Shown here: positions 1 to 5,554 of the stretch, piece after piece
Layout of the letters: each line of letters opens with the position of its first letter
How positions within the stretch are numbered: the stretch's first letter is position 1
Source of the DNA: Desulfobacterales bacterium
GTDB lineage: Bacteria; Desulfobacterota; DSM-4660; Desulfatiglandales; JALVZP01
DNA length: 7,740 nt
Direction: 5' to 3'
Assembly (NCBI GenBank): GCA_027064285.1
Contig: JAMOPX010000192.1
Coordinates: 1 to 7,740, forward strand
Program-made: the position numbers and the translations under genes
Notes under the pieces: generated by a model
Told to the model about the DNA's origin: nothing
Seen by the model: the letters and a program-made list of their open reading frames with translations, nothing else
The model's database searches: none

Positions 1-541
1 CCCTTTCAATGCCTGCTTCTAAAAGATTATCTTCTATTGTTGCATCTGCTATGAGATAAGGATGACCATCCCTTTCTAAGGTTTCCCTTGATTCAGGATC
101 TTTTTCTATAACCAAAAGAGGCACATTCCTTGCCTTTAGTTCATTTGCCACGACCCTTGCTATTTTCCCGTATCCACACAATATATAATGATTTTTTAAG
201 AATTTGATTTTTAAGCCCAATTTCTTCCTCCCAAGTATAGACATTATTTTAAATTCTATCATTGCCTGTGCAACCATTCCAAGAGTATAGGCTATTATAC
301 CAACACCAGTGAATATTAAGAATATGGTAAATATTTTACCTGCATTGGATAAGGGAAAAAGCTCTCTGTAGCCTACTGTTGTTATAGTTATTACAGTCAT
401 ATATACAGAACTTAAAAAATCCCACTTTTCAATATTCATATAGCCTATTGTTCCAACACAAATGATGCCTACAAGCAGTAACAGGCCACGAACTATATTT
501 TTAAAATCATATTCATTAGGATAATAGATATACTTCTCCAT
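1..541 (-). CDS. Two-helix potassium channel with cytoplasmic RCK (TrkA-N) domain, partial (C-terminus beyond left edge)
   Basis: Predicted K+ channel of the inner membrane. The frame is open from the ATG at 541 to the window edge, giving 180 residues with no stop. Visible in order: a transmembrane helix at about residues 17-34, a pore loop with the filter TVGYRE (55-60), a second helix at about 69-93, then a Rossmann-type RCK domain beginning near 119 with the nucleotide-binding loop GYGKIA (123-128), an acidic residue in VIEKD (about 144-148) and ADAT (165-168). The canonical filter is TVGYG; here the last Gly is Arg, a variant I recall in bacterial channels of this family. The third Gly of the usual GxGxxG loop is Ala. 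Its ATG overlaps the hpt stop by one base (TAATG), and I see no strong Shine-Dalgarno sequence, which fits translational coupling. The ion-channel assignment is firm; the ligand of the RCK domain cannot be read from sequence. Confidence 0.87.
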   Translation of the reverse strand, partial: MEKYIYYPNEYDFKNIVRGLLLLVGIICVGTIGYMNIEKWDFLSSVYMTVITITTVGYRELFPLSNAGKIFTIFLIFTGVGIIAYTLGMVAQAMIEFKIMSILGRKKLGLKIKFLKNHYILCGYGKIARVVANELKARNVPLLVIEKDPESRETLERDGHPYLIADATIEDNLLEAGIER

Positions 542-1065
542 TACTTCTGCTCTTTCAGTACATATATTTCTGGTAAGCACCTGCCTTCTTCATTATAGTC
601 CAATCCATATCCTACAAGAAACCCTTTTTCTACTCTGAATGCACAGTAATCTATATTTATCTCTTTTTCTCTTCTCTCTTTTTTGTCTATGAGGACACAT
701 ATTTTTACTGACTCTGCTCCCTTTTCCTCTAATAATTCCTTAACATAACTCAATGTTTGTCCTGTATCCACAATATCTTCTACTATCAGTACTGGTTTTC
801 CTTCAACAGATAATTCTACATCCTTGGTCAAGGATATAGCTCCAGGCTCCATTTTGGAGCCATAGCTTGCAACCCTTATAAAGTCAATTTTTGTGGGCAA
901 AGACAGCTCTCTTGCCAGATCTGTAAGAAAAAAAATAGCTCCTTTAAGTATACCTACAAGTACCAATTCTTTTCCTCTGTATTCCTCTTCTATTGCATCT
1001 GCCAATTCTTTTATTCTTTCGGAGATAATCTTCTTTGGTATAAGAAGTTCTTTTTCATAGTTCAT
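541..1065 (-). CDS. hpt: Hypoxanthine phosphoribosyltransferase
   Basis: Cytoplasmic purine-salvage enzyme that joins hypoxanthine (often also guanine) to PRPP to give IMP or GMP plus pyrophosphate. At 174 aa it has the usual bacterial length. Signatures: VGILKG (37-42) for pyrophosphate contacts, the flexible-loop start ASYGS (66-70), the type I PRPP motif LIVEDIVDTGQTL (93-105) with its paired Glu-Asp, and the purine-side segment FLVGYGLDYNEEGRCLPEIYVL (149-170). The start is well supported: AAGGAG lies 7 nt before the ATG, and the ATG overlaps the stop of the upstream MscS-type gene (ATGA), so the two are probably coupled. A downstream K+ channel overlaps its stop by one base. tilS and hpt are commonly adjacent in bacteria; here they share a transcript but are separated by two genes. 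Base preference between hypoxanthine, guanine and xanthine is not settled by sequence alone. Confidence 0.96.
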   Translation of the reverse strand: MNYEKELLIPKKIISERIKELADAIEEEYRGKELVLVGILKGAIFFLTDLARELSLPTKIDFIRVASYGSKMEPGAISLTKDVELSVEGKPVLIVEDIVDTGQTLSYVKELLEEKGAESVKICVLIDKKERREKEINIDYCAFRVEKGFLVGYGLDYNEEGRCLPEIYVLKEQK

Positions 1066-3365
1066 TTTTCTTCTCCTTCTGATTCTTTCTTCTTAGTAAT
1101 TTCAATTTCAGGTAAGGACTTTATATGCAGATCCCTTTGTGGGAAAGGAATTTCTATGCCTTCCTGTTTAAATCTCCTAAAGAGTGCAAAATAATAATCA
1201 CTCATGAGACCTGTAACAGGTTTTAGTTTTTCTATTCTGCACCATACCAGAAGAGAAAAGTCAAGACTACTGTCTCCAAATCCTTCGAACCATACTGATA
1301 CAGGATGTTCTGCATCTTCTATGGTAGTTGGGATTTGTCGTGCTACTTCTATAGCTATTTCAGCCACTTTGTCAGGGTCTGAATCATAAGATACCCCAAA
1401 AGGAATCCTCAATCTTCTCCAATCATCTGCATATGTCCAAGTGGCAACCCTGTTGGCAATAAAATCAGAGTTAGGGACAATAAGATCAAGCCCATCATAG
1501 GTCCTTATTACTGTGCTCCTGATAGATACATCCTTTACTCTTCCCATAATTCCATTTTCCAGCTCCACTATGTCTCCTACTTTTATTGTTCTTTCTGTAA
1601 GAAGAATAAGCCCACTTATAAAGTTGTTTGCAATGGTCTGAAGTCCAAAACCTATTCCTACACCAAGTGCTCCTAATATAATAGTGATCTGGCTTAGATT
1701 TATCCCAGCAGTAGATAAGGCAATAAAAACAACCAGTAGGAGCATAAAATAGTAGCTAAGCGTAGATATGGAGTTGACCACACCAACAGAAAGCCCTGCT
1801 TTTTTTATTAAAAATAGAGATAGCCTTTTTCTTATCAGTCTCAGAAGATATATACCTAAGCAAAGAAAAAGTATAATCTTAAGAATGGTTGTTATAGTTA
1901 CTGGTTTTCCACCTATGGACCACAAAGGATAATGAAGGATCCCTTTTAAGCTTACCCACAAAGATAAAACTTTATTTTTTATTTCATAGAAAAGCTTAAC
2001 CATAGGACTTGTTCTGCTCTTTATAAGCAGAAGCACATCCTGGATCCCAGAGATTACACTTTTTGTATAAAAAAAGTTTTTGGATAATATATCTATTAGC
2101 TTAGTTAGTTTTGTTTTGTTTCGATTTAATTCTCTCTTAAGTCTTTTTAAAGAGTCTATAACATCCCTGTCCTTCTCTATTTTTAATTCCTTAGATATAC
2201 TGAGTAACCTTTCATTTAATACAGAAAAATCAAATCGTCTTTGATCTAACTTTTTCTTCAGCTGATATTTCTCAGCCTTGAGCTCATTTATTTTATCACT
2301 CCACTCCTTTATAAGGACTTCTGTCTTTTGATATCCGCTTTGTTTTATATAATTTTGGAGCCAGGCATATTTAAAATTCAGAAAGATAAGTTTTAACTTC
2401 AGACCCATTTCCTGCTGCTGCAAAAGCTCTTTTTTGTACTGCAATCTCTTTAAATAAGTCTCAATCCTTTCTTTTTCTATCTTGAGGAGTCTTTTTCCTA
2501 CTTCTGATATCTTTGCAGAAGAAAGCTTGTTCTGTATGTTATCAAGCCGTAATTCAAAAAGTGTAATGTCTTTATTAATTACCTGCTGAACTGATATAAG
2601 TTTACTCTTTAATCGTTCCTCTTTTTTTTCTACTTCTTTTTTTTGTTTTTTTATACGTTTTATATCAGATGGACTTATATGTAAGTTTTCAAATATATAC
2701 GAAAGCTTTTTTTTACATTTGTTTATCAAGGGTAAAAGATGTGTTATCTGGACCTCTGCCTCTTTCTTTTCTAAAAACTTTAATGCATATTCTATCTGAA
2801 GGCTTATAAGCTGAGCTAATGTAGCATAATAAGCAAGTGTTTTTTTTTGCTCTTTATTAAATTCCACATATTGAGTAAATAATTGCTTCAGATTTTTTTC
2901 TATATCTGATAATTCAGTAGAAAGAACTTTTTGCTTTTTCTGGCATCCTTTAAGCAATTCTACAAATTGATGGTACAAGGATAGATATGTCTTAAATATC
3001 TTTAACTCAAAAGGTGGACTCCCTATGGACGGGAGCCCAGGAAGCTTCTGTAGCGAAGTGGCCTTTATTTTCCTTTTTAGTCTGGTAAGTTGAAATAGAA
3101 GCCCTTCTAATAGACTCAAGGTGTCATTAAGCTCTCTTCTCTGTGGCTCAGATAATTGTTGAGAAGAAAAAGCTTTTACTTTTAGTATAAGTTTACTTAT
3201 TTTTGCTTTATATTCTTGAATAAAAGCTTTTATCTTTTCAGGCTTGTCATTAAAAAATCGGTATTCTATGGGAGAGTTAATTAGGATAATTTGATCTTGC
3301 GCTTTTGAGATAAAAGGAATAAGAAAAATAAATAAACAGATAAATAACAAGCATTGTTTCTTCAA
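1062..3365 (-). CDS. Large MscS-family mechanosensitive ion channel with signal peptide and long coiled-coil extracytoplasmic domain
   Basis: Predicted tension-gated inner-membrane channel that releases solutes on hypo-osmotic shock. I place the start at TTG 3365: GGAG lies 7 nt upstream, the TTG overlaps the preceding stop (TTGA), and the product begins MKKQC with a hydrophobic stretch and a plausible SKA|Q cleavage site, a good signal peptide. The alternative ATG at 3413 adds 16 polar residues and overlaps the neighbour by 52 nt. With the TTG start the protein is 767 aa. Residues about 24-465 are Lys/Glu/Leu-rich helices, likely coiled coil in the periplasm. Transmembrane segments follow at about 489-508 and 532-554, then the pore helix at about 557-585 with the Gly/Ala-patterned GALGVGIGFGLQ (565-576). 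The MscS beta domain follows, and the C-terminal signature IPFPQRDLHI is at 739-748. The architecture resembles the large MscK/MscM-like branch rather than the small three-helix MscS. Its stop overlaps hpt (ATGA). Confidence 0.93.
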   Translation of the reverse strand: MKKQCLLFICLFIFLIPFISKAQDQIILINSPIEYRFFNDKPEKIKAFIQEYKAKISKLILKVKAFSSQQLSEPQRRELNDTLSLLEGLLFQLTRLKRKIKATSLQKLPGLPSIGSPPFELKIFKTYLSLYHQFVELLKGCQKKQKVLSTELSDIEKNLKQLFTQYVEFNKEQKKTLAYYATLAQLISLQIEYALKFLEKKEAEVQITHLLPLINKCKKKLSYIFENLHISPSDIKRIKKQKKEVEKKEERLKSKLISVQQVINKDITLFELRLDNIQNKLSSAKISEVGKRLLKIEKERIETYLKRLQYKKELLQQQEMGLKLKLIFLNFKYAWLQNYIKQSGYQKTEVLIKEWSDKINELKAEKYQLKKKLDQRRFDFSVLNERLLSISKELKIEKDRDVIDSLKRLKRELNRNKTKLTKLIDILSKNFFYTKSVISGIQDVLLLIKSRTSPMVKLFYEIKNKVLSLWVSLKGILHYPLWSIGGKPVTITTILKIILFLCLGIYLLRLIRKRLSLFLIKKAGLSVGVVNSISTLSYYFMLLLVVFIALSTAGINLSQITIILGALGVGIGFGLQTIANNFISGLILLTERTIKVGDIVELENGIMGRVKDVSIRSTVIRTYDGLDLIVPNSDFIANRVATWTYADDWRRLRIPFGVSYDSDPDKVAEIAIEVARQIPTTIEDAEHPVSVWFEGFGDSSLDFSLLVWCRIEKLKPVTGLMSDYYFALFRRFKQEGIEIPFPQRDLHIKSLPEIEITKKKESEGEEK
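1073..1078 (-). promoter_or_regulatory. Ribosome binding site of hpt
   Basis: On the minus strand AAGGAG lies 7 nt before the hpt ATG, inside the 3' end of the MscS-type gene. It lets hpt be initiated independently as well as by coupling through the ATGA overlap. Confidence 0.7.
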
Positions 3366-4090
3366 TCTATAACTCCATCTGCATATACATTCCCGCTTTC
3401 CAGTACTTTCCATATCCTACCAAATTTTCCTATAACCACATTTATGACATCACCAGGTCTTAGGAGTTCTACTAATTCCTTTGAGAGCATTACAGGACCG
3501 ACTTTTATCCCTTCTTCATTTTCTAAGTATGCAGAATTTCCTTCAAAATATAATATTTTCATATATCCTTCATCCCAGTCTTCTGGTTCTTTGAATATAT
3601 CTATGGGCACTATTTTACTATCCTCTTCCCATTGTTCAGGATCAGGTGTGTGCAGTAGAAAAAGCTTATGAGCAGCTTCTTGAAGTCTTTTTATCTCTTT
3701 TACTTTATTTCGGGGGATTACAGATATAAAACTTTTGTATCTTCTCTTTCCAAGATATCCTTTTTTATAGCACCATGTAAGCCATCTTCTTAAGACAGTC
3801 GGTGCTCTAAATAATATTATCTCATTTCCAATCCATTTTCTTGGAAGCCACCAGTCTATAAAATTTGATATAACACCACTACCATAATCATTCCAGTCAG
3901 TAACAAGCAGAAATCTTCCGTCCTCTGCTTCTTCTACTGAATCTGGGTCAGAGCAGAGCATATCAATAAAGAGCAAGATTACCGTCCTGTATATATTCTT
4001 AGTTTTTTCCGTAAATTCAAGCTCGTTTAAAAATTCTATAGCAGATTTTGTGATATCTGACGGATGTTGTAAAAGTTCATCCAGCCACAT
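3362..4090 (-). CDS. Unrecognised 242-aa protein with integrase core-binding-like N-terminal region and beta-rich C-terminus
   Basis: I do not recognise this family. Residues about 12-47 (ITKSAIEFLNEL through FIDML, with KTKNIYRT between) and 73-114 (FIDWWL, then APTVLRRWLTWCYKKGYL) have the helix spacing and phrases of the SAM-like core-binding domain that precedes the catalytic domain in tyrosine recombinases. No catalytic domain with an R...HxxR...Y set follows. Instead there is a basic helix (about 127-146), an acidic linker, and a C-terminal part (about 176-242) with beta-like alternation ending near GKFGRIWKVLESG, possibly a small barrel. It has no signal peptide or transmembrane helix, so it is probably cytoplasmic. 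The start is supported by AAGGAGG 6 nt before the ATG. It overlaps tilS by 14 nt and the MscS-type gene by 4 nt, so it is a real operon member, not a stray frame. A role in DNA or RNA binding is a guess from the N-terminal resemblance. Confidence 0.78.
   Translation of the reverse strand: MWLDELLQHPSDITKSAIEFLNELEFTEKTKNIYRTVILLFIDMLCSDPDSVEEAEDGRFLLVTDWNDYGSGVISNFIDWWLPRKWIGNEIILFRAPTVLRRWLTWCYKKGYLGKRRYKSFISVIPRNKVKEIKRLQEAAHKLFLLHTPDPEQWEEDSKIVPIDIFKEPEDWDEGYMKILYFEGNSAYLENEEGIKVGPVMLSKELVELLRPGDVINVVIGKFGRIWKVLESGNVYADGVID
3373..3376 (-). promoter_or_regulatory. Ribosome binding site that decides the TTG start of the MscS-type channel
   Basis: On the minus strand GGAG lies 7 nt before the TTG at 3365, within the final codons of the upstream 242-aa gene. 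The competing ATG at 3413 has only AGGA directly against it, too close for normal initiation. This, with the signal peptide that begins exactly at the TTG, favours the TTG. Confidence 0.6.
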
Positions 4091-5528
4091 AGCAGTCCTC
4101 CTTATATTTATTATATAAATATTTCCACAATGGAATCCTTTCGAGTTGCAAACTTATTTTTATGATTTCTTTACTCCCCTTTTTTGCTTCAAATCTTTTG
4201 TCTGTTTTATTTATACACCATATATGGATGGGTTTATCCATGTATATCAAGATAGGAATTCTTTTCCTTGCCTCTTTCGGAATCTTCATATCAATAAATA
4301 TGTCTTTTATCTTTTTATGACCTCTATTAAAAGCGATTTTATCTCCCTGCCTTATGTTCCTTATAATAAATGGGAATCTGATATGATCCGCGTCCAGAAA
4401 AATACTGTTTTTACTTTGCTTGTTTGTGATACCGGATGGATCAACCCTTTCCACAACAGCCCAGCTATCTATAATTGGCAGATAATACTTCCCATATCCT
4501 GTAATTAGATAAGAATAATCTGCCATCTCTTTTCTTCCCTCAAGCACTAACAGGTTATATCTTTTTTTTGCGATTAAGCCGTAAGGGAGATGTATTTCAG
4601 AGTTTGGAGATCCTCTTTCTATCAATTCTATGATTTTATTTATATGATCATATGTGAGTTTTTTAGTATGGCCCAACTTTTTCTTTATTAGGCATCTTAA
4701 TATCCTGTTTTTCAAAGCCGGATGCACTTTGTCGAAGGTGTTTATAGCCACTAGTATAGCTTCTTCCACAATACAGCTGTTTTGTTTTACCCACTTTTCT
4801 GCTTCTGAGTTCAGAAAATCATCCTCTATAAAAAGGATTTCTGCTGTTTTTGCTAATGTCTCTATTACATTGGATTGATAAGTCTTAAGCAATGGGATAA
4901 GTTTGTGTCTTATTTTATTTCTTAAGAAGGTGGTATCCATATTAGATGAATCAGATACATAGTGCAGACCTTTTTCATTAAGATAATATAGTATTTCATC
5001 TCTGGTCAAGCCTATTATAGGTCTTATAATGACCTTGTCTCTGACCGGTGGTATTCCTTTAAGTCCTTCCAGTCCGCTACCCCTCAGCAATCTCATTATT
5101 ACGGTTTCTGCCTGATCATTTTTATTGTGCCCCAAAGCTATCTTATCGGCATTACATTTATTTTTAACCTTTTCCAAAAATCTATATCTTATCACCCGTG
5201 CTTTTTCTTCTAATGAGCCTTTCCCATCTTTTATATCTTTTTCTGTTTTTTCATACTCAAAAGGAATGCCAAGTGATTGCACAAAAGAGCGCACAAAATC
5301 TGTTTCTTTTTCATCTTCTCCTGGTCTAAGGCCATGCTCAAAATGAGCAGCTATAAGTTCTATCTGGAACTCATCCTTTAGTTCATGCAAGATACTCAAC
5401 AGACACACAGAGTCAGGGCCACCTGATACTCCTACTACTACCTTATCTTTTGATTCTAACATCTGGTATTTATGTATTGTGGACCTTACCTGTTTTATGA
5501 TATTGATAAGCGCGAGCTGTTTTTTCAT
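4077..5528 (-). CDS. tilS: tRNA(Ile)-lysidine synthetase
   Basis: ATP-dependent enzyme that attaches lysine to C34 of the CAU-anticodon tRNA-Ile, changing its decoding from AUG to AUA and its charging from Met to Ile. It is normally essential, and it matters here because ATA codons are frequent in this window. At 483 aa the protein is full length. It shows the N-type ATP pyrophosphatase P-loop SGGPDS (35-40), the HFEHGLRPGEDE region (62-73), ARVIRYRFL (110-118), GHNKNDQAET (133-142), the SSNMDTTFLRNKIRHKLIPLL block (about 194-214), and the C-terminal domain with HKKIKDIFIDMKIPKEARKR (about 400-425). The ATG at 5528 leaves about 30 residues ahead of the P-loop, as usual in the family, but no Shine-Dalgarno sequence is visible before it. 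The next in-frame Met (residue 23) would remove a conserved-looking helix, so I keep the longer form. It is the first gene of the leftward operon. Confidence 0.97.
   Translation of the reverse strand: MKKQLALINIIKQVRSTIHKYQMLESKDKVVVGVSGGPDSVCLLSILHELKDEFQIELIAAHFEHGLRPGEDEKETDFVRSFVQSLGIPFEYEKTEKDIKDGKGSLEEKARVIRYRFLEKVKNKCNADKIALGHNKNDQAETVIMRLLRGSGLEGLKGIPPVRDKVIIRPIIGLTRDEILYYLNEKGLHYVSDSSNMDTTFLRNKIRHKLIPLLKTYQSNVIETLAKTAEILFIEDDFLNSEAEKWVKQNSCIVEEAILVAINTFDKVHPALKNRILRCLIKKKLGHTKKLTYDHINKIIELIERGSPNSEIHLPYGLIAKKRYNLLVLEGRKEMADYSYLITGYGKYYLPIIDSWAVVERVDPSGITNKQSKNSIFLDADHIRFPFIIRNIRQGDKIAFNRGHKKIKDIFIDMKIPKEARKRIPILIYMDKPIHIWCINKTDKRFEAKKGSKEIIKISLQLERIPLWKYLYNKYKEDCYVAG
4097..4103 (-). 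promoter_or_regulatory. Ribosome binding site of the 242-aa gene
   Basis: On the minus strand AAGGAGG lies 6 nt before the ATG at 4090, inside the last codons of tilS. It is the strongest Shine-Dalgarno sequence in the leftward operon and fixes the start of the otherwise unrecognised gene. Confidence 0.75.
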
Positions 5529-5533
5529 TAAAT
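5503..5533 (+). promoter_or_regulatory. Weak candidate promoter for trpB, inside the start of tilS
   Basis: TTGATA (5503-5508; five of six for a -35 box) is followed after 19 bp by TTAAAT (5528-5533; four of six for a -10). The spacing is longer than ideal, and the start point would lie very near the trpB ribosome binding site, giving a leader of only about 15 nt. TATGAT at 5496-5501 is a rival -10 box but has no fair -35 partner. Confidence 0.2.
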
Positions 5534-5554
5534 CTACAACAAGGAGGAAAAAAG
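5529..5554. other. 26-bp divergent intergenic region, the only noncoding gap
   Basis: This gap separates the tilS and trpB start codons. It holds the trpB Shine-Dalgarno sequence and nothing else I can identify. It is too short for two promoters, a T-box, or an attenuator leader. Confidence 0.9.
5541..5547 (+). promoter_or_regulatory. Ribosome binding site of trpB
   Basis: AAGGAGG lies 7 nt before the ATG at 5555, an ideal match and spacing. It fills much of the 26-bp gap between the divergent genes and supports strong translation of trpB. Confidence 0.85.

Noticed and set aside
3019..3035. Hairpin CTCCC-7 nt-GGGAG as a terminator
   Set aside because: It lies in the middle of the MscS-type coding sequence, has a 5-bp stem and no T-run in the reading direction; it reflects a Gly/Pro/Ser-rich stretch of codons.
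1204..5346. Short plus-strand open frames at 1204-1389, 3354-3671, 4146-4508, 4654-4878 and 5125-5346
   Set aside because: Each is antisense to a confidently identified operon gene or to the overlapping 242-aa gene, with Phe/Ser-rich low-complexity products expected from the complement of Lys/Glu-rich coding sequence.
5529..5554. T-box or trp attenuator before trpB
   Set aside because: Only 26 bp are available, with no Trp-rich leader peptide and no paired stems.
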